This document shows, in pieces, positions 23,248-36,305 of a stretch of 64,000 nt of DNA; positions within the stretch are counted from its first letter, which is position 1, and the number at the start of each line of letters is the position of its first letter. Source of the stretch: Monosporascus cannonballus. Taxonomy: Eukaryota > Ascomycota > Sordariomycetes > Xylariales. Under the pieces are notes generated by a model. That model saw only the letters and a list, made by a program, of their open reading frames with translations, was not told the DNA's origin and searched no databases. The translations under genes were made by a program, and so were the position numbers. The stretch covers positions 124,001 to 188,000 of the forward strand of contig QJNS01000133.1 in NCBI GenBank assembly GCA_004154925.1, read 5' to 3'.

Positions 23248-23621
23248 TGTGACAGCTAGGGGTTTAATCAACTATTAAACCTAAGTCGTACGGGTTTATG
23301 TTAACAGAATTATCGTGGGATTTTGAGCAATGGATATAATAACTGGTTACGTCTCGTAATACTAAGAGTGTTTTGAGTAAGAAAGTATTATTGTAAACTG
23401 TTGGTATTTAAGTTATAGAAATAACAAACGTATATATATCTTGCGTAAATTAATTGGATTTTAATTAACTTTTAAAATTATTACAAATTTATATCTATTA
23501 AATATAATCAGTTTTAAATAGATTTATTTAGATTTTAATGTTAAAAAAGATCTAAATTATATAACCTTTTTCGTGTGGATTCAACCGTTTCTTGTAATCG
23601 GTTTTGACCTAGGTCGTAATA
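23248..23621 (-). repeat. LTR of the outer Gypsy element (its 3' LTR)
   Basis: It begins TGTGACAGCTAGGGGTTTAA and ends AGGTCGTAATA, the mutated form of the family ends (TGTGACGGC...GTCATAACA as read here). It aligns along its whole length with the copy at 42214-42894. Confidence 0.88.
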
Positions 23622-23697
23622 TGATTTTCTTTTTTCTAAGATCTTTATTTTTATAGATTTTTAATAAGTTTTATTTCATTATAACAGGCTGTATTAT

Positions 23698-23863
23698 TGT
23701 CAGCTAGCTAGAGGGTGCGGAACGCTCCCTATATACGGGAAGGTCTCATACTGATCGGCTTATATATGTTTCGTGGCTAAGCTACTTAGAGTTGTATGCG
23801 TACGAAAGCATTTATAACTTAACTTAAAAATAAAAACATAACTAATATCCCTTACGTCTGATA
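23698..23863 (+). repeat. 5' LTR of the Copia-like element
   Basis: It starts TGTCAGCTAGCTAGAGGGTG, and its end reads ctgata, a mutated CTGACA. It aligns with 35756-35919 throughout and still has islands of normal composition (CTCCCTATATACGGGAAGGT). It is short for an LTR, as is common in Copia elements. Confidence 0.82.
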
Positions 23864-26800
23864 ATTAAAAATCTTATTCGTTTAATTTATATATATATTT
23901 ATTAATTAGCTGTTATTAAAACGAGATAAGTTATATATTAATATTAATTATTTATATACCTCAATACTAATAATAATAACCGTATAATCGACGTCTTTAA
24001 TTATTTATAAGGGATTTAAAGATTGAAATCCCTTTAAAGGCAATTACTAATTTAAAATATACGCGTTTAATATTTAGAACTTTATCGATCTCGATTAATT
24101 ATTTTCGTAACCTATTAAACTAATAAAACTCGACATAACCTTTTATCTCAAAAAACGAATTCGCTATACGGCGCAATTTAAGACCTTATTATCGTCCTTA
24201 TTATCTAGAAAAATTACCGAAAAATTGATCTTACAAAACACTTAACAATTATCTTTAACATAACGACCGAAAACAAACAAGCCTACAATTAGAATTTGGT
24301 AACATATATCTTCAAAAATCGAAAATACGATACTTTTCGCAAAAGGGTTAGCGATCTAACAAAATAAATCCTAAAGTTAATATTTCTAGCAATTAAGAAA
24401 ACGAATTTCTTCTTTAAAAAAACTTACGAAAATAATACGCCAAATTGGCCGAATCAAATAAAACATACGACAGCAAGCTCCTTATTAATACCAAACGAAA
24501 ATATTACGAAATATTAAAATAAGTTTCGAAATTTAATAAAACATTATATAAATCGTAAAATAATAAAAAGTTACAACGTTAAGATAATAATATAATGGTC
24601 TAAAAACAAAAATAATAATTATATAAATTAACGATTTATATACAGCTTTAGCCCCTATAGTTGGGATATGAACCATTATCTTTCAAATAATAAAAAAAAG
24701 CCAAGATCGATAACGGTACAATCAGCTTCCAAAAAACGGCAATTAACCTTCTAGATTATTAAGCTATAGCCTATCCCATATCTATATCACGAAATATCAA
24801 GGCAGCGTTTCCGACGTTCTAAAAGGCCTTTATAAATACTTTTAATCAAAATAATTCTAATTAGAAAAACACTAAGCCTACTAATTTTTAACTGTAAGAA
24901 AAAACTCCGAAGCGTAAGACAAAACGAAATAATCGTAAAGGCTTTTATATAAACCGAAACGCTAACAAACAAAAGCGACAAAAATCGGATACGTAAAGTA
25001 TTCGTTATAAGACCTATTTAAGCGTTTACCATATATTATCCTAATATTATTATACATTTCCTAGTAAAGCTCTAACGAATTTCTACTTTAATAACAAAGT
25101 AAAAACATACGTTTAAAGTCAAATTACCGCCAATTAGTTTTTTTTCAAAAAATTCGGCCGTTTATCGGAAATTTACAAAAAAATATTTATATAAATAGAT
25201 TAATTCTTAAAAGCGGTAAAACGAATTTTAACATGCATTTTAATTATTAATTAACATAACGTTATAAATGTTTCGTCGTATCTTTTAAGAAATTTATTTA
25301 TGTTGGACTTAAGGTTAACGATACATATTTTTAACTTTATTAATATGGTTTTGAATTTTAAATTAACCGTACAAAGTAACGAAATATACGTAAATAACAG
25401 TTTCGTTCCGATTAAAGAGTATAAAGAGATAAATATGATATTTCGAAGCTTTAGCAGTACGAAAACGTTACGTCTATAGAACGTAACATATTACGAAAAT
25501 TTCGTATATAATCTGATATTTTTTCGGTAATTTCGAAAAAAAGAATATTAATAAAATAACCGAAACAATACTAATATTAATAAATAAATTTGATTAAGTC
25601 GTTGTCGAAAATATTAACGTAATATTTACCTATATAATTCTAGCAACTTGTGAACGAAACGTTAATTCGTAAATAACGAAATTATTATAAATCGATAACG
25701 GCATTATAAGGCACCTAAAACTAGGACATCCAAAATTCGAAATAAATACATAATTACAGTTCTATACGAAAAAGGTTCGCCTAAAGGGCTTCATAATAAT
25801 TAAATATCAAATATATAGCTAAGTGAAAGCCAAAAAGCAAATACGCTATATATCTAGGGAAAAAACTTCTTAATTAGGATAAAAATCGTTATCGATTTTA
25901 CAGATTTCGAAAAAAAACCCTAAAAAATACAGATATATCATATTTGCAACCGATAGATATTTAGATTTATTTGGGACGTTTATTTTAAAAGTCTAAAATA
26001 AAATATATTAATTATAATATTTCGATATTTTTTAAAGATTCTAAAAAGTCTAGATAAGGTATTTCTATAAATATTCGAATGCGATAATCGAATTTTAAAA
26101 GAATTATTAATTTAAAAATATACTTTAATCGCTTTCTTTTAATATCAGATTTAAACTTTTAATATTATATATCCAAATTTACAACAGAAGTACAAAACGT
26201 TTAAAGGATATAATTAAAGAAAAAATAATTACGATACCAAATAGCATTAAAGTACTTTCGTTCATAATTCTATAAATTTTTAAAGCGGTAATATACTTGT
26301 ATAACCATACTCAAATATATATATATATTTTTGGCAAAATCTATATAAGGTTTATTATATATACTTTATATATAAAAACGGCGTAATATTGCTTAATCGG
26401 AAGCCTTAATAAGCTTACCTGCAAGCATATCGTTATATGGGCTATGTTAGAACAATTACCGCTATAAAGAAAAAATAAAAACTTTAAAAGTTAAATCACG
26501 AAATATAAATAAATTATTTGATCGATTATTAATTTACGGAGTTTTAGGAAATTTAAAATCTATTAATTAATTCTGTTATTATTGTTCGAAACGTATAATT
26601 TAACGAAAAGGGTATTGTTTAAAAATAATATTAACATTTTTAAAAATACCTCTTCATATATAATAGATTCTAAACATTATTTCGATAAATAAAAATATCA
26701 GATTAAATTAACAATTATTTTATATATATATATAAACGTGAAAATTTAAATAGAATAATTTAATTACTGGTTAAACAGAAGAAATAATTTTAGAAAGATA

Positions 26801-28778
26801 TTAACTTAAAAATAGATGAAATTAGAAAAATAAGGTTATTTATAAGATATTAATTATGCTAATACGACTATTATATTCGACTTATTTTTATTTTTTTAAA
26901 TTATTACCGCCGCTAAGGATTATCTTAATCATTATTACGATTATTACGGCGATAAAAAAAATTAAAAATAATCTTAGATTTTTATTATATTATGTAACCC
27001 AAATTAGCGGTAAAAAAGAAGCATTTTACGGGTCATAAATGTAAGCTGTCCGTATATTCCGTGCAAAATTAGTATTATCAGAAATAAATATAAAATATAA
27101 AAAACTATATTTAAGGTAAAACGTTTAATTTTTTTATAAATACGAACGATAATCGGCTGATAAATAACGAATGTTTAAAAAATAATTATTCGAAATACGT
27201 GTTATTTTAACCAGAAACGTTTTAATATTAAAACGTATAAAAAGATATTTAGATCGTAAAACCGAGTATATAAGTATAACTTACCGCCACCGTCGCAAGG
27301 CCATACAACATTAAATACATATCCGTTAAAAAGATATTTTGTAAAGCTGAAAAAGTTTATTTATAAAGTTATAAAAAGATATAATCTTGGAAAATTATTA
27401 ATTAATTTTCTACTAAAACGAAATAGATTTCAGAATATATACAGGTATATTTTTATAAATTTAATAAGTACGGCTTGTTATGAAAATATAAGGCTCATTT
27501 TATCGTATAAGGTAATTAATAATTAAAGAAAATTTTTGGCAATATATACGTATTTATATTTATTAGAAAATCGTTTCGAATTTTAATTGTTATCGCGGTT
27601 AAGTTTAACATAAAGCTTAAATAATATAACATTATAAATGTTTTCGTTAATACGACGTTATTTTACGAAATATATATAAAGATAACCCTAAAATACCTAT
27701 AATGTTAAAGAGTATTCTTAATTAAGAAAGTATTATATAGACTAAAAGGATCACCTTTATTTTTACAAAAAGAATATATTAACATATTGAAGAATTTGGA
27801 ATTAAGCTTTGTTTTTTACGAATTCTATTATTTTATTTGTTAATAGATATATTTTTCGTAAACAATATTATTATTACATATAATATAAAGAATTAAGAGT
27901 CTGTTACTTAATTAATTTAATATATTCTAAAACGGTATACTTTTATAAAAAAAGATTTATAATAGTTCCTTCAAATCGTAGTAATTATAAATAAAGTTAA
28001 TAAAAAAATCTGGTTTTCTTAATCCGATTTTATAAATAAACTAGTTAATTTAATTTTCTTTTAAAAAGGATCGATTTTATTTAATATATTATAATTAACA
28101 CGTAATTAAATATATGTCTTACAGTATTTTAATTTATCTAATTTAACTTTAACGTTAATAACGTATAATATAAAGCTGTTAATTAAATTATAATATATTT
28201 GTTCGTTATCAAAACGTCAGTGTTATAATTAAGAAATAAAAATTCGATAAATATTTAAAACGATATTTCTTTTCCAAATAATATGGTTAATAAAAAGGCT
28301 TTTCAGTTTAAGTTATAAAGTTATTCGACAAAATAATAAGATAACGGGCAAGTAAGTGAAATATAATAATTACTTTTGTACTCGAAATAAAATTATTATT
28401 TTTTACACAAGTTATAAACAACTCTTAATTTATTTTCAATTAATCGAAAAACTAGAAATTAGCCTAAATACGGGACTGTTAAATATACGGTATAATAACT
28501 AATAGATTATATAGTCAATTAATACCGACGTCGCTTTTTTAAAAATAAAATTATAATACGTAAATGTATACAATTATTAATTGCGAAAAATAATCAAAAT
28601 TTTTATTTAAAAGAGATTGTGTATTTATAAGCGATATATTAAATAATTAATTAAATAAACCCTCGTTAGGAAAAATCTTTAAATATTTAAAAATGCAATT
28701 AAAATTAATAAATATTATAAAACTTTAGATTAACTAAATAAAGTTTTAAGAGTTATTTCAAATAAAAAATTACTTAAT

Positions 28779-29146
28779 TGTTACGACCCAACCCAAGATT
28801 AGTCTCGAAAACGGTCGGATCCATACAGAAGGGTTACGTAATTTGGATCTCTTTTGGCAACAAGATTCAAATAAATCCATATAGAACCAATTAAATCTAT
28901 TGGTATTAGATCTGTAATAATGTCAAAATTTAATAAAGATCTAATTAACCCGGATCAAGATATATACGCTTATTATTCCATAGTTTAAATAACTTTAACT
29001 TATAATAATTCGTTACCTAAGACATCTTTAATATTCCGAAACGTAATACGTTATTATATTTATTGCTCAGATTTCCACGATATTTCTGTTAATATAAACC
29101 CGTACGATTAAGGTTTAATAATTGGTTAAACTTTTTAGCCGTTATA
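28779..29146 (+). repeat. 5' LTR of the complete Gypsy element
   Basis: Begins TGTTACGACCCAACCC and ends TTTTAGCCGTTATA (mutated GCCGTCACA). Aligns with 35273-35643. It lacks the 35-bp tandem repeats seen in the LTR at 43232. Confidence 0.88.
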
Positions 29147-32100
29147 CCTTACAAGCTTTTATTCAGTAATATCGTTAAACTTTAAGCAATATCGCCAACA
29201 TTATATCTACTAGCAAGCAGCTCGAATAGCCCATTTACTAAGTCCTTAATTACTTGGATATTAAAATAAAATGCGAAAAGGAAAAGAAAAAACCTCATTT
29301 TTTCGCGAAAAGGTTTTACGACGTTTAGATGCCATAAATAAACGCATTATTTAGCTTAAAAAAACTATAATAATCTTACGATATCCTTTTAAACCGCCTA
29401 TAAGAAGCTTAAGGCGAAAAGAAGATTCCCGAAATTGGGAAGCCCTCTTAAGCAAACCAGGTTATCTAGCTAAATTTTATTAAAGAATCGGGAAAAATCC
29501 TTAAGCTTTTCAAATCAAAATTTTTTAACAGAATTTCGACAAAGTTATAATTATTTTTAACTTAATGCCGAATATATGTCTGGTATTTTCCTATTCGACT
29601 TATTACGGTTACTATAGGAATTAAATAATATACCGGAACTGCGGTTATTTAGTTTAAGCCCGTTATAAAGAAAATGTTATTTTGTTAATTAAAAAATAAA
29701 ACTTAAAAATAATGCGAATTTATAATAATTACGAATAATTCAAATAAGTATTAACGAAAACATTCGGAATAATAAATAAAATAATAAAGGTCAAAGTATA
29801 AATCTAATAATTATAACAAAAAAATTAATATTCAATTATAGCAGTACGTAAATTTAATTAACCTCTAAATTAAACTGGGAACAAAAAGTATTAATGGCTA
29901 AGTTTTTCGACGGCCTAAAAAAGATAGTACAAAAAAAACTTTTTAAATTCGATCGGCCTAATTATTTATCAAATTATATTGCAATAATAATTAAGATTAA
30001 CGATCAACAATACATATGACGTATTAAAAGTATCAAAAGAAAAAATAATAGCAAACCTTAACATATAGCTAATACCAGCGCTTTTCGACGTAGCAACATT
30101 TTTTACGGCACGGAACCAGAGTCTATAAAACTAGGAACCACTTATAAGAAGGACTGGAATTAAACCAAATGCTACAATTACAACAAGATGGGACATAAGG
30201 TAATATAATACAAGGCACTTAAGAAACCCCGTCAAGACAACTAGAAACCAATGCCTAAGAGATAATCTAAAGAAAATCAGAAAAACGAAAGTAATTTTAT
30301 TAACATAATTCAGCCTAAATATATGCTAGGTCCTCTATGGCAAAAAATACAACCGGGGCTATTACGACAAAAAATGTAACGAAAAATGCAAAAAGTTAGA
30401 AAGCTGATTTAATAGGTATTGCGAGCATAATAAGAAGTATTATAAGGATAATTACGCGAATATCAAAACTAGACAAAAAAATTTATCTCGGAACCCCTGA
30501 TCGATACGGCAGAATATATACTATATACTGTCGACAACGAAAATATTCCGATTACGAAAAATAAAAACGGTACATTTATGAACGAATTATCTGCATATAT
30601 TATAAAGGATTTGATCTAACAAATAGTACCGGCAATAACAAAAATAATAAGTAATAAAATTAATATTTTCGATTTATAATTTTAGGATATGTTTAACAAT
30701 TAGCCGAAACAAAAAGCTGGTCTGAAAAAAATAGTATCCGTAGAAAAACCTTTTTTGTTATTACTAGTGGTATAACTATTAAATGGAAAAGGAGTTAATT
30801 TAGCGTATAATAAAAAAGTACTACCAGAAAATTATTATAGATTTTTATTTTCAATTGGTATTTATTGCAAATCCTTATATAAGAAAAGCTGTTAAAGAAG
30901 AAATATATTAATTTATAGAAGAATTTTAAAACGATAATTAAAATACCGCATAATGGAATATAGTTAAAAACATAAAAGCATAATTTATTTGATAAAGAAA
31001 GAAATTATAGAAAAATGAAAAACAATTAATATAATTCGAAGAAATAATATACCGATAATAACAATAAATATAACAACTTAATATTTTAAACGCAAAAATA
31101 TAAATAAGGTTTAACAGATTTAAATAGGAATTAAAAAAAGAAAATCGCTTATAAAGAAGTTGCAGAATGATAAAACCCAGAAAAATTAAAAGGAATTTCC
31201 AAAAAAGGTTTTAAAAGTAACGATAAAAGCCGTTAATAATCTTATTACTTTGGATATACGAATCCGAACGTATTAGTATACTGTAATAGTAGATTACGGA
31301 ACTTTGGATAGAAATTATATTGTGCCGAATATAATTAATAAGTTTAAATTACCATAAAGATATAAGGTAAAACCTTATATAACGACAAATGTCGGAAGTT
31401 AAGAATTTGCCTACGATAACGGAAAAATTATATGCAAAATTAATTACTTTAAGATTTTTGTCCAAAAATAATACTAGACAGTTAATTTCGATATCGTTTT
31501 ATTTGGGAATTACGATATAATTTTAAGATTATTATAGATACACTAATACGGAATTTTAATTAATGGCGGGACTGGTTAGATAAAGTTCGCCTTGTATCTT
31601 ATTAATAAAAAAAAGAAAATTAAGATTTTAATATTCGATCGATAATGGCAACAAATGTAAGTATAAGGATACAATAAAAACCTTATTACTTAAAGAGACA
31701 AAATACAAAAAAAATGAGTATTAAAAAATACGACGTATCGTTGTTATTACTAAAGCGAAATTGAAGTAATTGAATAACGATCTAAAATAATAACAATAGC
31801 TCCAAAAATTAAAAAGTCTAATTAATATATCATTATAATATTATAGATACGAACCGCTTTTCAAACAGGAACTCGATATAAAGTTACTAGAATACAGTGA
31901 ATAAAATCATAAAATAATTTTTAAAAAAAGATACTTAACAAAATTTTACCTTATTTATAACCTTAGCAAAAATGAATTACGTACTTTCAGAAAATACTTG
32001 GAAAATCGATTACAAAAAGGATGGATTCGATTTTCGAAATTACTAGCAAGATACCTTATGTTCTTCGTATTAAAAAGAACGGAAAATTGCAACTTATAAT

Positions 32101-34645
32101 TAATTATCGATAATTAAACAATAATATTATTAAGGATCGAATATTATTACTTTTAATTACGGAAATAAAAAACCGACTTTATGAAGCCAAATAATTTATA
32201 GTATTCGATTTTAAAAATAGGTATAACCTAATTAAAATCAAGAAATAATACGAATAAAAGATAGCATTTAAAACGAAATACAGATTATTTAAGTATTTAG
32301 TTACGCTAATAACATTTACGAACGTATCAATAAACTTTTTAACGGATAATTAATTATATATTATAAAAATATATCGATGTATTTGTTATATGTTATTTCG
32401 ATAACATTTTTATTTTTTAAAAACCGGAAAAAATATACGTAAAACATATTTATAAACTTTTTTAAGCTTTATAAAATGTAAGGTTACTTATTAATGCAGA
32501 AAAGAGTTAGTTTTACAAATAAGAAATAGAATATTTGGGACATATTATTACCCCAGAATATATTAGGATGGACTTTAAGAAAATCGCTGTAATTATAAAA
32601 TGATAAAACGTTAACGATAATGAAAAAGGTACAGATATTTTTTAAATTTGTTAATTATTACTGAAAGTTTATTAAAAATTTTAGTAAAATAATTATACCC
32701 TTAATAAATTTTACAAAAAAATTTAAATAAACGTTAAATATAGAAAAAACGTTTTAAAATATTAAAAATACGATTATTAACGAATTAGTATTAATTATGT
32801 ACGATTTAAACGGCCCGGTTAAATTAAAAACCGATATTTCGAACTATATATTAAGCGTAATAATTAGATAACGAAAGAATTAAGGCAAATTATACTTTAT
32901 TATATTTTACTTGTACAAATTAAAAAGAAACAAATTTAATTACGGTATTCTAAATAAGGTATTTATGGTTATTTTTATAGCATTATAAGAATTCAGGCAT
33001 TTCCTAAAAGGAAGCTTGCACCAGATTAAAGTTTATACGGATTATCAAAATTTTTTCTGATTTACTATAACTAAAAAACTTACAAAACGATAATTTCGTT
33101 ACGCAGAAATATTAGCGAACTTCGACTTCGTTATCATTCACAGGAAAGGCTCAGAGAATAGCAGAGCAAATACCCTGAGCAAGCAACCAGACCTCGAAAA
33201 GAAATTAGTTAAAGTTAGTTATACAATTTTCGATACTACTATAAAAGGATATTTACATCCGCGACAGATTTTAATACTTCGAATAATACCTTACGATATA
33301 TATTAGAAAATCTAGCAATATAATAACGGTTCTTAAAAAATCAAAGAATAAACAAAATACAAATTCTCGAAAAATACCAAAGAAATTTAGTACGAAACAT
33401 ATATAAATATTAGTTATACGGATATCCAAAAATTCATAAAACCCTAAAACGGCTTTAACGTATATATTCCTTTCCCTATATAAAATTAATAATACAAAAA
33501 GTTATATAGTAATACGATATTTACGCTAAAATAAAAGCTCGACGATATAAATTATACGGAAAATTATAGCCATTATTAGTCGTAAAGCGATTATAATATT
33601 TAATTATATTTAATTTTATTACTAAACTTTTTATATTAGAAAATCCAATTATAGAAATATATTATAACAGCAGTTTCGTAATTATCGACCGATTTACGAA
33701 ATTGTCATATTTCTTTTATTATACTACGAAAATATAAATTGCAAACAAATGGCATATATTTTCTTTAAATATATTTTTAGCATATACCGATTATTAATAA
33801 AAATTATTTCAAATAAAAAATTAATATTTGTATTTTAATTTTGCTAAGATTTAATAATATAAATCGGCTTAAATTACAAATTATTTAACGTATTTAAACT
33901 TTAAACAAATATATAAACGAAATAAATAAATTAAACTTTCAAAGTTTACTGACAATATTATATTAATTACGAACAGAATAACTAGGTTAAGAAATTACTT
34001 ATTGTTCAATTAACTTATAATACCAGTTATTACAAAAGTATAAAAATAATATTAAGAAAGGCGAACTTGAGTTTAATCTTAAAAGTTTATAAAAAAGTAT
34101 GTAATAATAATCCAATTAATATCAAAATAATCTTTATATTAGAACAGTTATAATAGCTGTACCAAAAAATAAAAATAAAAATAGAATTCGTACAAAATCA
34201 AATAAGCAAGTATTATAATTAAAAAAGGTTAAAAGGATTAAATTTCGAAAAAGGAAAAGCGGTTTTTTCGTTACAAAAAACAATTAAATAAAACGACCTA
34301 ATAAAAAATTCGATTTTAAGTATATCGGTTTATATAAAATCGCCAAGAAAACCTTAGAAAATAATTATTAATTAGAATTTTTATTAAAAATTAAATTTTA
34401 TCTAATTTTTCATATTTTTTATTCGAATTAGAAGCAGATATAATCAAAGTATATACGGTATAAAACGATATGAAGGTAAAAGACAAATAAGTATACGAAG
34501 TGGAAAAAATTTTCGACATATAAAAACAAGACGGATTTACCTAATATCTGATTAAGTGGAAAAAGTACTCGGACTTCAAAAACATCTGGGAACCCGCCAA
34601 GAATCTTATTGGCGCCGAGCACCTGTTAAAGAACTTTTACTAGCG
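29147..34645 (+). pseudogene. Gag-pol remnant of the complete Gypsy element
   Basis: The internal coding region has no open frame left, but conserved residues can be followed through it. The zinc knuckle near 30170 keeps the Cys, Gly-His and spacing of C-x2-C-x4-H-x4-C while the second and fourth Cys read Tyr (TGC to TAC). Retropepsin, RT, RNase H, integrase and chromodomain follow. A stretch near 33130-33200 and the chromodomain are less mutated than the rest. Product: polyprotein for retrotransposition, now dead. Confidence 0.8.
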
Positions 34646-34699
34646 GCAACGGGGTTATTAAAAAAAACTCTCTAATTAAAATCCTTAGGAATAAATGAA

Positions 34700-35204
34700 T
34701 TAAGTGTGTTAATAAACGAAACAAAAAAGAGAGCCTCGGCCTCCGCGCGTTTTTACTCGTCTAATTTATTTATCGATTAAAGTCCGCGATTAACAATTTT
34801 GATTTCTTTAATATGAAAAAAATATTTTGGCGACGAAAACGAAGAAGGCGGTTAATGGTTTCGTTAATATCACGCTATTTACGTACTAGATCTTCTTTTA
34901 GATTCTACTAAAGGCGCAAAAACGTCACTTTAGCAACCGCTTTTTTGCGATCTAAACGATTTTTTTTAATACGGCGCAAAGAATCAATTGGGGTGCCGGA
35001 ACCATCGTAACGACGACAATTCTTAATATATTCGTTATAACGACGAATTCTTTTAATTATTTAATATTTGTTACCATTTTCGAAATAAGGTATATACGGC
35101 ATAATTTTAAAACTAAATTTGATAATGTAAGCAGCCAGAAAATCCAGGTTTTCTTTTTGATTCGGACGATTACGAGGTTTGCGATTAGCAATACGACTTG
35201 CCAT
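34700..35204 (-). pseudogene. Antisense ORF remnant between pol and the 3' LTR
   Basis: On the minus strand, from an ATG at 35204 (MASRIANRKPRNRPNQKEN), a frame of about 165 codons has only about six stops, each TAA or TAG. The residues between them are rich in Arg, Lys and Leu (YDGSGTPIDSLRRIKKNRL, then RDINETINRLLRFRRQ). Near 34800 the reading shifts to the next frame and continues with RGL, INKLDE and KRAEAEALF. This resembles a class of antisense hypothetical proteins I recall from fungal Gypsy elements; I cannot name a family. Its base composition is clearly richer in GC and more protein-like than the neighbouring sequence. Confidence 0.5.
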
Positions 35205-35272
35205 GATGAAAAATGGTAATTTATCGAAAAAGAAAATCTTTAAGTGTAAAAATCCTAGGAAAAAGGAGATCG

Positions 35273-35643
35273 TATTACGACTCAACCTAAGATTAGTTTC
35301 GAAAACGGTTAAACTCATATAAGAAAGTTACGTAATTTGGTTGTCTTTTAGCAATAAGATCTAAATAAATCCATATAAAACCAACTGAATTTAATAGCAT
35401 TAGATCTGTAATAATGTTAAAATCTAATGAAGATCTAATTAACCCGGATCAAGATATATACGTTTATTATTCCATAATTTAAATAGCTTCAACTTGCAAT
35501 AACAATTCGTTACCTAAGGCATTCTTAGTATTATAAAACGTAATACGTTACTATATTTATTGTTCAGATTTCTACGATACTCCTGCTAACATAAACCCGT
35601 CGACTTAAGGTTTAATAGTTAGTTAAACCCTCTAGCCGTCATA
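35273..35643 (+). repeat. 3' LTR of the complete Gypsy element
   Basis: Begins TATTACGACTCAACC and ends CTCTAGCCGTCATA, followed at once by the target duplicate TTAAT. It is the partner of 28779-29146. Confidence 0.88.
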
Positions 35644-35755
35644 TTAATTAAGAGGATTTAATTGCTAAAAAAAGGTAAAATCGATAGCTATTACTTTAGA
35701 AAATAATAACGTATAACGATTAACGCTATAAATACTTTAAGGCGTTAAGGAGATA

Positions 35756-35919
35756 TATCAGCTAGCTAGAAAATACGAAGCGTTCCCTATATACGGAAAG
35801 GTCTCATACTGATCGACTTATATATATTCCGTGGCTAAGTTACTTAGAGTTGTACGCGTACGAAAGTACCTATAAATAACTGAATACAAGAAAGCAACTG
35901 ATGTTCTCTATATCTGACA
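35756..35919 (+). repeat. 3' LTR of the Copia-like element
   Basis: It starts TATCAGCTAGCTAG (mutated TGTCAG) and ends with an intact CTGACA followed by the target duplicate ATTAT. Differences from the left LTR are mostly C/T and G/A transitions. Confidence 0.82.
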
Positions 35920-36061
35920 ATTATTAATAACAAATTTCGTAATCGTTTTAATTTTTAAAAAAAAGCTTAAAATTTTTAAATATTTATATTGTTAAATTTG
36001 ATGTTGAAAAAATGCCGTATATATCGTATATCGAAAATAATATTAAATGTTAGATAATGAA

Positions 36062-36305
36062 TTAGGACGAGGTTCACTTCTTAGATATATGGGTACAGAA
36101 CATCTTGATTGAAGCTTTGGAAGGGAAATTGTCTAGCCGTGGTTTTTCTTATACTATGTGAACTGTATACAAAAGAAGACAGGTTAGCATTTTATAAACC
36201 GTCGCCGACCCACTTAAAGATGCTAGAACCTTCGACGCCAAGCGTCGTCGATGCCCAACAACTTAGCTAACACCTTGCAATCTAGCACACCAACACCAAC
36301 CCTAC
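36062..36305. other. Island of normal base composition inside the mutated element
   Basis: About 240 bp of roughly balanced composition contain a short stem CGACGC-caa-GCGTCG near 36220-36235. No terminal repeat or target duplication could be fixed, and no open frame is present. It is probably a later insertion that escaped mutation or a captured host fragment. Confidence 0.4.

Larger units (their letters stand above)
28779..35643 (+). mobile_element. Complete Gypsy retrotransposon with chromodomain (chromovirus), RIP-mutated
   Basis: The element is 6865 bp with LTRs 28779-29146 and 35273-35643, flanked by TTAAT on both sides (28774-28778 and 35644-35648). It lies inside the Copia element. 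Relics in order on the plus strand: a gag zinc knuckle (about 30170-30215) with Cys to Tyr changes; a retropepsin-like segment with VDYG (about 31285) and a GNYD-x-ILG pattern (about 31508); RT with RIKKNGKLQL (about 32068); the RNase H end (about 33120-33210, HRKGSENSRANT); integrase; and a C-terminal chromodomain (about 34495-34640, with WEPAKNLIGAEHLL). This order (PR-RT-RH-IN-chromodomain) is that of Ty3/Gypsy chromoviruses. Stops are frequent, nearly all TAA or TAG at positions where CAA, CAG or TGG would fit. Confidence 0.9.
23698..35919 (+). mobile_element. Probable Copia LTR retrotransposon, split by a Gypsy insertion
   Basis: Two direct repeats bound it: 23698-23863 and 35756-35919 (166 and 164 bp), with TGTCAG at the left end and CTGACA at the right end. 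ATTAT duplicates the target on both sides (23693-23697 and 35920-35924). Removing the inner Gypsy element with one copy of its target duplication (28774-35643 removed) leaves about 5.35 kb, a usual Copia size. A purine-rich tract AAGGCGTTAAGGAGATA precedes the right LTR, as a polypurine tract should on the plus strand. A GAG-pre-integrase-like residue pattern (RHLKLGHP) is readable near 25708-25734, which favours Copia; domain order could not be confirmed because RIP-like stops are everywhere. It is inserted into the internal region of the outer Gypsy element. Confidence 0.75.

Noticed and set aside
34428..34622. 64-codon minus-strand frame near the Gypsy 3' end
   Set aside because: It is the exact antisense of the chromodomain-coding segment, whose plus-strand reading has clear conserved residues, so the minus frame is a shadow.
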